A stretch of 64,000 nt of DNA from SYAN01 sp049459795 (GCA_049459795.1 JBMUDS010000003.1:1-64000); one strand, 5' to 3'; shown: positions 27,601 through 35,913, counted from the stretch's first letter. A program made the numbers and translations. Notes: a model not told the origin generated them from the letters alone.

Positions 27601-27883
27601 TTTTGAGTCATTAGGCGCGGATAGTCCAGGAACTTTTGTAGGTGAAACAGCGCTGACATTGATCCAGAGCGGAAAGGTGGATCTGATCGTAAACACTCCA
27701 TTCGGCCGCGATCAGCGTCAAGATGGACGTTTGATTCGGACAGCTGCCATCGTAAAGAACCTCCCGTGCATAACCACAGTCCCAGGATTGAGGGCTGCAG
27801 TCGAAGCGATGACTTCATTCAGGGAATCGACACTTGGTGTGCGTTCACTGCAGGAATGGTTGGGCTGGGATGTGACGAGGTGA
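24593..27883 (+). CDS. carB: Carbamoyl phosphate synthase large subunit
   Basis: 1096 residues, full length. It has two homologous ATP-grasp halves. The first begins with VLVIGSGPIVIGQACEFDYSG and contains IEMNPRVSRSSALASKATG; the second begins VIILGSGPNRIGQGIEFDYS and contains EANPRASRTVPFVSKATG. A C-terminal MGS-like regulatory domain (about 940-1080) ends the protein, where UMP or other effectors bind in relatives. The enzyme serves both pyrimidine and arginine synthesis. It overlaps carA upstream and pyrK downstream (GTGA). Confidence 0.96.
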   Translation: MPKDPSITSVLVIGSGPIVIGQACEFDYSGTQACRVLKQEGVRVILVNSNPATIMTDPEFADATYVEPITTEFLEKIIVEQKPDALLATLGGQTALNAAMALHREGILARHNVRLIGADVDAINRGENRELFREIVAKVGGESAKSIICHSMAECEAAVNDLGYPVVIRPSFTMGGLGSGIAHSLEELRMIAGAGLRHSPTNEVLLEESIIGWKEYELEVMRDRNDNVVIVCSIENIDPMGVHTGDSVTVAPALTLTDVELQNLRDLAIGIIREVGVDTGGCNIQFAINPETGRVIVIEMNPRVSRSSALASKATGFPIAKIATKLAIGYSLDEIPNDITLATPASFEPTLDYIVVKVPRFAFEKFPDADTRLTTTMKSVGESMAIGRNFTEALQKAMRSLEKKGSTFDFGEVVESQEELLATISEPTERRLVGIQRALLSGITMAEVATITRFDPWVLEQISSLNSLALRCRQAPELDDGLLLTLKRHGFSDTQISAIRGVDEAEIRRLRHRLNLRPVYKTVDTCAAEFEAKTPYHYSSYDEESEVLPREKPAVIILGSGPNRIGQGIEFDYSCVHASFTLSESGYETIMVNCNPETVSTDYDTSDRLYFEPLTLEDVLEVIHAETAAGPVMGVIVQLGGQTPLGLAKALAEESVPILGTSPESIELAEERGAFGALLMEQGLNAPEFGMASNVDEAKSVASRIGYPVLVRPSFVLGGRGMEIVYDDHALASFLERATEITPLRPVLIDKFLDAAIEVDVDALFDGEELFMGGIMEHIEEAGVHSGDSACVIPPQSLSLQMLTEIERATFLIARAVGVRGLINIQFAIGTINGEERLFVLEANPRASRTVPFVSKATGYPLAKAAAKIAVGAKISELVESGMLREARSTSIAVKEAVLPWNRFRRPNGEGVDTVLGPEMKSTGEVMGIAPTFGSAFAKSQISAFGALPASGAIFVSLADKDKESASESLRRLHSLGYSLYATSGTHDFLSHLGVPSIRVRKHFESLGADSPGTFVGETALTLIQSGKVDLIVNTPFGRDQRQDGRLIRTAAIVKNLPCITTVPGLRAAVEAMTSFRESTLGVRSLQEWLGWDVTR

Positions 27884-28722
27884 GGACGATCAATAAGGCA
27901 GCAATGCGCGTCACCGGGCGATTGCTCTCGAATAGAAGAGTCGGATCCTATTTCCATCTTGTCATCGAGGCTCCTAACATCGCGCAACATTCGCGTCCGG
28001 GAAACTTCGTTGCGATCGCCGTGGGCGGGATGCACTCGAGCATGATCCTCCATCGAGTTTTCGCCATCTACAGGTCGCGTTCCCATGGTGCACAAGGCTC
28101 CATCATCGAATTGATCCTCGCAGAGAGCGGTAAAGGGAGTCAGTGGCTCATCAATCAAAGCGAAGGAACAGAGCTGGAGATAACCGGACCTCTTGGTAAT
28201 TCCTTTCCACTTCCTGCGGAACCACTCAATGTTGCACTCGTTGGCGGTGGATACGGTGCCGCACCGCTCTTCGATTTGGCTGAGCACCTCAAGGGACGTG
28301 GTTGTCGAGTGCACGCAGTCATTGGTGCTGCAACCTCATCACGAGTATTCGCTCCGCTCGACGGAAAGCGGGCGGTCAATTCGGTGACTGTCACCACCGA
28401 GGATGGAAGCGCAGGAGTGCAAGGACTTGTCACCGAACCTCTCCCTGACCTCATCGAACGCGAGAAGATCGACCTGATCTACTCCTGTGGACCGATGGGG
28501 ATGTTGAAAGCTGTAGATGAAGTAACTCGACGATTCGACATCTCCCACCAACTTTCGGTCGAAGAGGCGATGGCTTGTGGAATCGGTATCTGTATGACGT
28601 GTGTCTTGCCGATGCGCCGTCTCGGTAGTGTTTCTATGCTTCGTAGTTGCATTGAAGGACCCGTCATCGATAGTGACGACATCGCATGGGATCAGATAGA
28701 GGCGTGGAAGCAGGATCGATGA
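27880..28722 (+). CDS. pyrK: Dihydroorotate dehydrogenase electron-transfer subunit PyrK
   Basis: 280 residues from GTG 27880, which overlaps the carB stop; the frame is open further back but only inside carB. Ferredoxin-reductase-like protein with an FAD domain (RPGNFVAIAV, HRVFAIYR), an NAD-binding segment (VALVGGGYGAAPLFDLAEHL) and the [2Fe-2S] site with four cysteines (C233, C238 and C241 in ACGIGICMTC, and C257 in RSCIEGPV). This fits PyrK, which passes electrons from PyrD to NAD. Together with the class 1 PyrD it predicts a type 1B, NAD-linked dihydroorotate dehydrogenase rather than a quinone-linked one. ATGA overlap to pyrD. Confidence 0.9.
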   Translation: MRTINKAAMRVTGRLLSNRRVGSYFHLVIEAPNIAQHSRPGNFVAIAVGGMHSSMILHRVFAIYRSRSHGAQGSIIELILAESGKGSQWLINQSEGTELEITGPLGNSFPLPAEPLNVALVGGGYGAAPLFDLAEHLKGRGCRVHAVIGAATSSRVFAPLDGKRAVNSVTVTTEDGSAGVQGLVTEPLPDLIEREKIDLIYSCGPMGMLKAVDEVTRRFDISHQLSVEEAMACGIGICMTCVLPMRRLGSVSMLRSCIEGPVIDSDDIAWDQIEAWKQDR

Positions 28723-29648
28723 TGACATTCGATCTATCGACCGAGATCGCCGGAGTACGGTTCAAGAATCCGATCTTCACAGCAAGTGGTTGTGCCGCTT
28801 CAGGAAAGGAGCTTTCGCAATTCTTTCCATTGAGGGAACTTGGCGCCGTCGTAACGAAATCGATCATGTTAAAGGCGAGAGATGGACGACCAACACCGAG
28901 AATGGCTGAGACTCCCTCGGGAATGCTCAATTCGATCGGACTACAGGGACCCGGAATCGATCGGTTCTTGGAGGAAGACCTTGCATGGTTACGGACTCAA
29001 GATTGCGATGTCATCGTTTCGATCGCTGGTGAGAACGTTGACGAATATGGAGCGTTGGCTCGGCGGCTTCGAGGACAGAGTGGGATCAAGGCAATTGAGG
29101 TGAATATCTCGTGTCCTAATGTCGCGAATCGTGGACAGGTTTTTGCCTGCAATCCAATCACTGCCCGTGCCGCAATCGAAGCTGTTCGAATCAACCTTGG
29201 CGGAGAATTCCCTATCATCGCCAAGTTGACTCCGGATGTCACCGATATCACCGAGATTGCGAGCGAGGTGATCAATGCAGGAGCAGATGGCCTTGCTCTT
29301 ATTAATACTCTTTTAGGTATGGTGATCGACCCCAAGACACTCAAGCCGCATCTAGCAGGAAAGACTGGTGGACTATCGGGACCGGCGATTCGACCTGTTG
29401 CCGTTCGAGCCATCTATCAAGTGAGAGCCAAGTTCCCAGAAACTCCAATCGTTGGGATGGGTGGTGTCACCAAAGGGGAGGATGCACTAGAACTAGTCGC
29501 TGCTGGCGCTAATGCAGTTTCGGTCGGAACCGCTTCGTTCGGCAATCCACTGAGTGTCATCGAGATCCGAGACCAACTCCAGTCGTTGCTCATGGAACAT
29601 GGGATGCATCGATTCGAAGAGGCGATCGGAGTAGCACATGAATCCTGA
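28719..29648 (+). CDS. pyrD: Dihydroorotate dehydrogenase, class 1B catalytic subunit
   Basis: About 309 residues from ATG 28719, overlapping the pyrK stop; ATG 28722 is an equal alternative. FMN-dependent oxidation of dihydroorotate to orotate. The catalytic base is a cysteine in EVNISCPNV (about residue 132), which marks class 1, whereas class 2 enzymes have serine. The FMN-binding region near the end reads PIVGMGGVTKGEDALELVAAGANAVSVGTA. No N-terminal membrane helix is present, so it is cytosolic and partnered with PyrK. Confidence 0.93.
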   Translation: MMTFDLSTEIAGVRFKNPIFTASGCAASGKELSQFFPLRELGAVVTKSIMLKARDGRPTPRMAETPSGMLNSIGLQGPGIDRFLEEDLAWLRTQDCDVIVSIAGENVDEYGALARRLRGQSGIKAIEVNISCPNVANRGQVFACNPITARAAIEAVRINLGGEFPIIAKLTPDVTDITEIASEVINAGADGLALINTLLGMVIDPKTLKPHLAGKTGGLSGPAIRPVAVRAIYQVRAKFPETPIVGMGGVTKGEDALELVAAGANAVSVGTASFGNPLSVIEIRDQLQSLLMEHGMHRFEEAIGVAHES

Positions 29649-30321
29649 CTCGCCGATCATTCTCGCGGTCGACACCACGGAGATCGATACCGTAACGAGG
29701 TTAATCGATTCGACATCTACCTATATCTCGATCTATAAGTTTGGACTTGAGTTCTATTTGAAACACGGCGCGGTAGTGCTCCTTGAACTACAGTCACGGT
29801 ATGACTTTCGACTCTTCCTCGATCTCAAGCTCCACGATATTCCGAACACGGTATCGAAGGCGGCCAATTCAGTTGCAGAGTTAAATCCATACATCCTCAC
29901 AGTTCATGCCGCGGGTGGTGGCGCTATGGTCAGCGCCGCCTGTGAAGCGCTACCAAATACTTACGTTGCAGCAGTGACGGTACTCACCTCATTGGAGCAG
30001 AAGAATCTTGATCTGATGGGATTCGGTGCCAATCTTTCAGACCTTGTCCCCGCGCTTGCAAAGTCTTCAGTGGATGCTGGTGCGAGAGCGATCGTGGCTT
30101 CGCCACATGAGGTAGCCACATTGAAACTACTCTTTCCAGAGACTCTCATGATCACTCCTGGTATTCGAGCTGTAGGAGATGTGAAAGGGGATCAGAGTCG
30201 CGTCATGAGCGCGAGAGATGCTCTCGATAGCGGAAGTGATTACCTTGTCATCGGCCGACCTATTACGGCTGCTCCTTCACCAGGCGAGGCAGCGCGACAG
30301 ATCCTCGCTACTCTCAGCTGA
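29638..30321 (+). CDS. pyrF: Orotidine 5'-phosphate decarboxylase
   Basis: 227 residues, starting inside the last codons of pyrD. Final step of UMP synthesis. The catalytic array is FLDLKLHDIPNTV (about 62-74), followed by VHAAGGGAMVSAA, a phosphate-binding PGIRAVGDVKGDQSR and YLVIGRPITAAP near the end. The size and motif order fit the short (type 1) form found in many bacteria rather than the longer form common in mycobacteria. It closes the eight-gene pyr operon. Confidence 0.93.
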   Translation: MNPDSPIILAVDTTEIDTVTRLIDSTSTYISIYKFGLEFYLKHGAVVLLELQSRYDFRLFLDLKLHDIPNTVSKAANSVAELNPYILTVHAAGGGAMVSAACEALPNTYVAAVTVLTSLEQKNLDLMGFGANLSDLVPALAKSSVDAGARAIVASPHEVATLKLLFPETLMITPGIRAVGDVKGDQSRVMSARDALDSGSDYLVIGRPITAAPSPGEAARQILATLS

Positions 30322-30334
30322 CGGAGATCTTCTG

Positions 30335-31237
30335 ATGTCCCTGCCCCCACCTCTTGATGATGAGACGAGAAGAAGCAATTCGATTCGCGCTATCGCAGCG
30401 AGGCGGGAACGAGCTGAGATCAAGAAATTGCTTCGAGATGGTGGGATCTCCCTTCGCGAAGTGCTCGGAAATCCGACGCCTGCGATATCGAGACTAAGGG
30501 TCGTCGAACTCCTTGAATCGCTACCGCATTTCGGTCCGGTTCGATCGTCGCAATTGATGGAGAAGATCGGCATATCGACGTCACGGCGAATCGCAGGTCT
30601 TGGCGTACGCCAACGACGAGAATTACTTGAAATCCTGGAGCGCAGTCTCTCATCCAAACTCCTGAGTACCCTAAGTGCCGTGTCTACTGCCTTCTATGGA
30701 CGCTTGCTCGTGATCTCTGGCCCCGGTGGAGTAGGTAAGAGCACAGTGACGCGGGAACTGACTCGCTATGAGGATTTTTTCTTAAGCGTGAGTGTCACGA
30801 CACGAGCGCCACGTAGAGAGGAAGTAGATGGTGTCCACTATCACTTCGTATCGCGGCAGGAATTCGAAGCACGAATTGCGAACAATGAGTTCATGGAGTG
30901 GGCGGAATTTGCAGGTAATCTCTATGGAACTCTTGAGTCAGATGTGCAAAGAGAACGTTTGGCCGGCAAGCACGTGGTCTTGGAAATCGAGTTACAAGGT
31001 GCCAGGCAAGTTAAGAAGGTTCACCCGGAGGCGATACTGATCTTCATTTCCCCGCCTTCATGGGAGGAGCTTGAAGGTCGCATCAGATCTCGCGGAACTG
31101 ACAGCGAGGCGAGGATCGCAGAGAGATTGACCATAGCCCAAGAGGAGATGGTGGCATCGAAGGAATTCGATCATGTGCTCGTCAATACCCAGGTCGCAGA
31201 GGTCGTCGACAGGCTGGTAGCCTTGGCGACCTCATAG
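30335..31237 (+). CDS. gmk: Fusion of actinobacterial integration host factor (mIHF) with guanylate kinase
   Basis: 300 residues from ATG 30335, with GGAGA 7 bases upstream. Residues about 10-105 match mIHF: an alanine/arginine-rich helix (IRAIAARRERAEIKKLL) then the helix-two-turn-helix region SLPHFGPVRSSQLMEKIGIS and RRIAGLGVRQRRELLEIL, which binds DNA. After a short serine/leucine-rich linker comes guanylate kinase: P-loop GPGGVGKST (about 129-137), SVTTRAPRREEVDGVHYHFVS and the GMP-site FMEWAEFAGNLYGT. In Streptomyces and Mycobacterium these are two adjacent genes in this same place. There is no stop codon or frame change between the domains in the sequence given. The protein may phosphorylate GMP while binding DNA, or be cleaved; both are inference. 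Confidence 0.92.
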   Translation: MSLPPPLDDETRRSNSIRAIAARRERAEIKKLLRDGGISLREVLGNPTPAISRLRVVELLESLPHFGPVRSSQLMEKIGISTSRRIAGLGVRQRRELLEILERSLSSKLLSTLSAVSTAFYGRLLVISGPGGVGKSTVTRELTRYEDFFLSVSVTTRAPRREEVDGVHYHFVSRQEFEARIANNEFMEWAEFAGNLYGTLESDVQRERLAGKHVVLEIELQGARQVKKVHPEAILIFISPPSWEELEGRIRSRGTDSEARIAERLTIAQEEMVASKEFDHVLVNTQVAEVVDRLVALATS

Positions 31238-31298
31238 TCGGGAGCCCCCGCATCCTCACTGACGGCAACGATCTGAAACATGAAAAGGGAAGAAGCGC

Positions 31299-31565
31299 AT
31301 GGAGTTTAAGTCTGAAGGAATTACGAACCCGGCGATCGATGATCTCCTCGAGAAGACTGGTTCTAAGTATTCCTTGGTGCTTTACGCTGCCAAGCGTGCC
31401 CGTCAGATCAATGCCTATTACTCGCAACTCGGTGAAGGGCTCCTGGAGTACGTAGGTCCACTGGTTGAAACGAACGTTCATGAGAAACCGCTCTCGATTG
31501 CGCTTCGTGAGATCAATGGCAACCTCCTTTCCATCGAGCAGTTGGATCCGACCGCGAACAAATAA
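31299..31565 (+). CDS. rpoZ: RNA polymerase omega subunit
   Basis: 88 residues. It contains the omega pattern of a short conserved helix (KYSLVLYAAKRARQINAYYSQ) and a C-terminal KPLSIALREINGN segment. The omega subunit helps assemble and stabilise RNA polymerase around the beta-prime subunit. A Shine-Dalgarno-like AGGGAAGAA lies upstream of the ATG. Position after gmk and before coaBC is the usual actinobacterial order and supports the call for this short protein. Confidence 0.92.
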   Translation: MEFKSEGITNPAIDDLLEKTGSKYSLVLYAAKRARQINAYYSQLGEGLLEYVGPLVETNVHEKPLSIALREINGNLLSIEQLDPTANK

Positions 31566-31582
31566 GTCGAGGTCGAGGGCAG

Positions 31583-32785
31583 ATGTCCTTTCCTCGGGGT
31601 AGAGAGCTGGTCTTAGGCGTAGGCGCCGGCATTGCGGCATATAAGTCATGTGAATTACTGCGACGTCTGCAAGACCACGGATTTCTCGTAACAGTGATCC
31701 CCACGCCCTCATCGCTTCATTTCGTCGGGAAAGCAACGTGGGAGGCGCTTTCACATCGACCGGTTCGGACAGAACTTTGGGAAAACGTCGAAGAAGTCCC
31801 CCACATCGAATTAGGTCGACGAGCAGACCTCATGGTGATCGCGCCCGCAACTGCGAATCTCATCTCGAGGTTGGCACATGGCAATGCAGACGACCTGTTG
31901 TCTGCGGTGGTCTTGAGTACGGCTGTGCCAATCGTCGTCGTTCCCGCGATGCATCCCGAGATGTGGTCTAACCCGGCAACCGTCGCGAATGTAGAGATAT
32001 TGAGAGAACGTGGCTTCTACGTCATGAATCCTGATGAAGGTCGCCTTACCGGTGAAGAGGTTGGCGTCGGAAGATTCCCAGAGGTTTCGCGGATCATCGA
32101 ATTCATTGAGACTTCATACGGTCATCGAGCGGATCTCATCGGGCGCAGAGTCGTCATTACTGGGGGCGGAACACGAGAACCCATTGATCCAGTGAGGTAT
32201 ATTGGAAATCGTTCAAGCGGAAAGCAAGCGTTCTCATTGGCAAATGAGGCGGTGCGACGTGGTGCCAAAGTCACGATGATCATGGGCCCGAACTCCCTGC
32301 CGAAGATTGAGGGAGTGGAGTATGTAGATATTGAGACGGCGCTTGAGATGGATACCGCATTACGAAGACTCAAGTCCGACTTTGACGCCCTCATCATGAC
32401 TGCTGCTGTAGCGGATGCGAGACCTGTGTCGGTTGAGGCACAGAAGATCAAGAAGGAGGCATTGGGTGCCATCCTCTTAGAAGAGAATCCAGATCTTCTT
32501 CAAGGCGTTACCCAGATGCGAGCACCGGGCCAGGTTTTGGTTGGCTTTGCAGCCGAAACCACCTCTGACAGGAACGATCTCATTACTCTCGGAAACGAGA
32601 AGCTCCATAGAAAGGGAGTCGATCTACTTTTCGTCAACGACGTCTCAGGTGGCGCGGTATTTGGAGAAGATTCCACTCGAGGTTTCCTCTTGAATGAAGA
32701 AGGCGTCATTGGAGAATTTCCGCAGATCACAAAGGAAGAACTCGCTCGTCACCTGATGGATGCAATAGAAGAGAGGCTCGTATGA
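31583..32785 (+). CDS. coaBC: Bifunctional phosphopantothenoylcysteine decarboxylase/synthetase
   Basis: 400 residues. The N-terminal flavoprotein CoaC domain starts LVLGVGAGIAAYKSCELLRRL and contains the ATANLISRLAHGNADDLLS and VVPAMHPEMWSNPATVANV motifs. The C-terminal CoaB domain starts VVITGGGTREPIDPVRYIGNRSSGKQ and carries ITAAAVAD-like MTAAVADARP and KIKKE. Together they convert phosphopantothenate to phosphopantetheine for coenzyme A. GAGGGCAG precedes the ATG. metK overlaps its stop by 4 bases. Confidence 0.94.
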   Translation: MSFPRGRELVLGVGAGIAAYKSCELLRRLQDHGFLVTVIPTPSSLHFVGKATWEALSHRPVRTELWENVEEVPHIELGRRADLMVIAPATANLISRLAHGNADDLLSAVVLSTAVPIVVVPAMHPEMWSNPATVANVEILRERGFYVMNPDEGRLTGEEVGVGRFPEVSRIIEFIETSYGHRADLIGRRVVITGGGTREPIDPVRYIGNRSSGKQAFSLANEAVRRGAKVTMIMGPNSLPKIEGVEYVDIETALEMDTALRRLKSDFDALIMTAAVADARPVSVEAQKIKKEALGAILLEENPDLLQGVTQMRAPGQVLVGFAAETTSDRNDLITLGNEKLHRKGVDLLFVNDVSGGAVFGEDSTRGFLLNEEGVIGEFPQITKEELARHLMDAIEERLV

Positions 32786-33981
32786 GTAAAGCAGTTCGCT
32801 TGTTCACTTCGGAATCAGTGACCGAGGGTCATCCCGACAAGATCGCTGATCAGATCTCGGATGCGATCCTTGACGATCTTTTGATACAAGATCCCCGTTC
32901 GAGGGTGGCAGTGGAGACTTTGATCACGACGGGCCAAGTCCACGTCGCTGGAGAAGTGACCACGTCAGGCTTTGCGGATGTCATGAAACTCGTTAGGGAG
33001 ACGGTTCTAGAGATCGGTTATGACTCGTCTGACAAAGGGTTCGATGGGAACAGCTGTGGTGTTTCTATCTCCATCGGTCAGCAGTCGAGTGACATCGCGC
33101 AAGGAGTTGATCACGCTGTAGAAGAGCGAGTCGCTCTCTCGAAGGATCCGATAGACCTACAAGGAGCTGGCGATCAAGGACTGATGTTCGGTTATGCGAC
33201 AAATGAGACGCCGACACTCATGCCGTTACCCATCTTCCTTGCGCATCGTTTGGCTGAGAGGTTGACTGAGGTAAGGAAGTCTGGCCTCCTGCCTTATCTG
33301 CGTCCTGACGGAAAGACTCAAGTGACGATCGCCTACGAAAGCGATAAGCCGGTTGCCATCGATACCGTTGTGATCTCGAGTCAACATTCCGCCGAGGTCG
33401 ATGTTGCAGATCAACTCGTACAAGACGTTCAAGAGCATGTCATCGATGTCGTTCTAGCGGGTTCCGATCTTGATCGGTCCAACCTTAGGACGCTGATCAA
33501 TCCGACGGGGCGTTTCGTCATCGGCGGACCTATGGGAGATGCGGGGCTTACTGGACGAAAAATCATCGTCGACACCTATGGCGGTATGGCTCGTCATGGG
33601 GGCGGCGCCTTCAGCGGTAAGGATCCATCTAAGGTGGATCGCTCTGCGGCATACGCCATGCGATGGGTGGCTAAGAATGTCGTCGCCGCGGGACTGGCTG
33701 ATCGCTGTGAAGTCCAAGTCGCATATGCGATTGGCAAAGCACAGCCTGTTGGACTCTTCGTAGAGACCTTCGGGACGAATCATGTCGCCGAGGAGAAGAT
33801 CCAGTCGGCGATCGTGGAAGTATTCGACCTTCGTCCAGCGGCCATCATCCGTGACCTTGATCTCTTGCGCCCCATCTATAGGAAGAGCGCCGCTTATGGT
33901 CACTTCGGGCGTGAATTGCCCAACTTCACCTGGGAAAGGACGGACAGGGCTTTCGCGCTACGTGACACTGTAAAGGGGTAG
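32782..33981 (+). CDS. metK: S-adenosylmethionine synthetase
   Basis: 399 residues. Makes AdoMet from methionine and ATP. Signatures: SESVTEGHPDKIADQISDAILD at the start, GAGDQGLMFGYAT, and GGGAFSGKDPSKVDRSAAYAMR. Length is standard. No SAM riboswitch is possible directly upstream because it overlaps coaBC. Its TAG stop contributes to the predicted -10 hexamer of priA. metH in the same window supplies methionine to this enzyme. Confidence 0.95.
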   Translation: MSKAVRLFTSESVTEGHPDKIADQISDAILDDLLIQDPRSRVAVETLITTGQVHVAGEVTTSGFADVMKLVRETVLEIGYDSSDKGFDGNSCGVSISIGQQSSDIAQGVDHAVEERVALSKDPIDLQGAGDQGLMFGYATNETPTLMPLPIFLAHRLAERLTEVRKSGLLPYLRPDGKTQVTIAYESDKPVAIDTVVISSQHSAEVDVADQLVQDVQEHVIDVVLAGSDLDRSNLRTLINPTGRFVIGGPMGDAGLTGRKIIVDTYGGMARHGGGAFSGKDPSKVDRSAAYAMRWVAKNVVAAGLADRCEVQVAYAIGKAQPVGLFVETFGTNHVAEEKIQSAIVEVFDLRPAAIIRDLDLLRPIYRKSAAYGHFGRELPNFTWERTDRAFALRDTVKG

Positions 33982-33984
33982 TTT
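33979..33984 (+). promoter_or_regulatory. Putative -10 element (TAGTTT) overlapping the metK stop codon
   Basis: TAGTTT starts with the metK TAG and ends 7 bases before the priA GTG at 33992; no Shine-Dalgarno sequence lies in the gap. Confidence 0.4.
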
Positions 33985-33991
33985 CCCTTTC

Positions 33992-35899
33992 GTGGCAAAA
34001 CTCCGGCTCAAGCAACCTACTGCTCGATCTTCACAAAAGGGGGGCAGTGAGCGGTATGTCGTAGAGGTTGCGGTTGCTGCACCGGTCCCTCACCTTGAAG
34101 GAATCTATTCGTATCGAAATGACGGTCATCCAGTCAATGTCGGTAGCGTCGTAGAGGTCCCATTTGGTGGTTCGGAGACTCACGGTTTCGTTATTGCGAT
34201 GCGTCCCGAGGGGACGAATGACAGCGCATTGAAGAAGATCACAGACGTGTTGCATCTAGGTTCACTATTTTCTGAGGTCTCACTTAGGCGATTTCAAGGG
34301 ATCTCGGAACGTTATGGAGCTTCACTTTTCTCGATCCTTTCCTTTGCCACACCACATTGGAGCAGGACCCAGATAGAAGGCAAGAATTCATCAAAGGTAA
34401 TCCATCCGACCAATGAGGTCTCAGCAAAGGACAGAAATTACCTGACCAGCCTCTTTCCGGATCTCATCTACGGGAATTCGAAAGAAGGACAGACCAGAGA
34501 TAACCATCTATTGCTACCTATTGGGGTGCCATGGGAGAGAGTTGCGATCTCACTTTTCCTGGCGCATCAGATCCCGACTCTTATCATCGTGCCGACGGAG
34601 AGATCACTCTCACGGATTTCGCATGCCTTGAAGGAGCGTGGATTCGAAAACTTCATCTCTCTAACCTCGAGTATGAAGAAGAGTGAACGCATCCGCGCAC
34701 ACCAAGAGCTTCTTTTGAACTTTCCGATGTTGGTGGTCGGAACACGAACGGCCGCGTTGGCCCCTTTTGATCCGAGTCGGATAATCATCGTCGACCCAAG
34801 TGACGAAAATTACGAGGAGCTGAGAACACCACATTGGAGAGCCGACGATCTTTCGCTATGGAGCACCACAAAAGAGATTTTTACACTTTCGCATAATCGC
34901 GATCTCTCCCTGCTCGCATCTGATAAGCGATACGTTGCAGGCACGACCAAGGGCAAGTATCAATTCATTGAAACCGCTATGGATCGAGTAATCGCTGACC
35001 TAAAGAGTCTTATTAGAGGTGAAAAGGCTTCACTCGCCATCTTGGTCAGTGTCACGGATCGAAGTTTCGGAAATGGCTTGATCTGCAAAACGTGCCACAA
35101 TAGAACTCACTGTAGCTGCGGATTCCCCCTCCTGATTCCCAGACGCGGCGAATCCCCTCGTTGCTCACATTGCTTCAAGGACTACTCTGACTACAGATGC
35201 CATTTCTGTTCAGGAACCGAGATTGTTGCTACCAAAGTTGGTAGTGAGGCGCTTGCTCTGACAATTGCCAAGTCCGTCAAGGGATCAAGGGTCCATCTTT
35301 CAAACTCCTCTGAGCCCAGAGTGACCGTGACGAGGTCATATGACCATGACATCGTCATAGCAACGCATGGTCTCGAACCTCGCGTGGCTGACGTCTCTGG
35401 CAAGGCGTCGGGCTACGACATCATCGTCATGCTGGGCGGGCGAGCGGCATTCTCTGGATCGTCACTGAGTCGCGCTGATCGGATTCGGAGAAGTTGGGGT
35501 CGCTTATTGGGACTTGCACATCCGAGCAAGGCCAGATTCCTCGTTGATCTCGAATCCCAGCATCCGGAATTTCAAGAACTGAAGAGAACGTCCACATCTC
35601 ATGGGTTGGATCTCGTACTGAGAGAGCGAAGGGAACTCAATCTTCCACCTATTTCGACCTTAGTGGAGTTGAAAGGGGAGGAGAGCGCGTTGCAACAGTT
35701 GCGTAAGCAGTTCTTGGGAGACCATCTCTTCACTATGTCGGGCCACGAGATCTTCCCGGTTCACCAGGGACGGATGGTGATGCGAGTGAAATCGGAATGT
35801 CGTACAGAGTTGCTACGACTACTGCAGAGCGTGACGAGAATTCGAAGTGCGAAGCGGCTCTCTGTCGTCTCCTATCGCATCGCTGATAACGTGTCATAA
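33992..35899 (+). CDS. priA: PriA-like primosomal protein N' without Walker A motif
   Basis: 635 residues, GTG start. The N-terminal 3'-end-binding domain reads VEVAVAAPVPHLEGIYSYRNDG...VGSVVEVPFGG, typical of PriA. The helicase region has no GxGKT Walker A motif (the equivalent segment reads ISLFLAHQIPTLIIVPTERS) and lacks a DEAH box, as known for actinobacterial PriA. The zinc region CKTCHNRTHCSC has C365, C368, C374 and C376, so the second knuckle is CxC instead of CxxC; SHC and CHFC pairs follow. It probably acts as a DNA-binding restart factor without helicase activity. The position metK-priA-def-fmt supports the call. Confidence 0.85.
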   Translation: MAKLRLKQPTARSSQKGGSERYVVEVAVAAPVPHLEGIYSYRNDGHPVNVGSVVEVPFGGSETHGFVIAMRPEGTNDSALKKITDVLHLGSLFSEVSLRRFQGISERYGASLFSILSFATPHWSRTQIEGKNSSKVIHPTNEVSAKDRNYLTSLFPDLIYGNSKEGQTRDNHLLLPIGVPWERVAISLFLAHQIPTLIIVPTERSLSRISHALKERGFENFISLTSSMKKSERIRAHQELLLNFPMLVVGTRTAALAPFDPSRIIIVDPSDENYEELRTPHWRADDLSLWSTTKEIFTLSHNRDLSLLASDKRYVAGTTKGKYQFIETAMDRVIADLKSLIRGEKASLAILVSVTDRSFGNGLICKTCHNRTHCSCGFPLLIPRRGESPRCSHCFKDYSDYRCHFCSGTEIVATKVGSEALALTIAKSVKGSRVHLSNSSEPRVTVTRSYDHDIVIATHGLEPRVADVSGKASGYDIIVMLGGRAAFSGSSLSRADRIRRSWGRLLGLAHPSKARFLVDLESQHPEFQELKRTSTSHGLDLVLRERRELNLPPISTLVELKGEESALQQLRKQFLGDHLFTMSGHEIFPVHQGRMVMRVKSECRTELLRLLQSVTRIRSAKRLSVVSYRIADNVS

Positions 35900-35901
35900 A
35901 G

Positions 35902-35907
35902 TATGAT
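35902..35907 (+). promoter_or_regulatory. Putative -10 element (TATGAT) for leaderless def transcript
   Basis: TATGAT matches TATAAT at 5 of 6 positions and ends 6 bases before the def GTG at 35914. No Shine-Dalgarno sequence. Confidence 0.55.
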
Positions 35908-35913
35908 GGGCAG

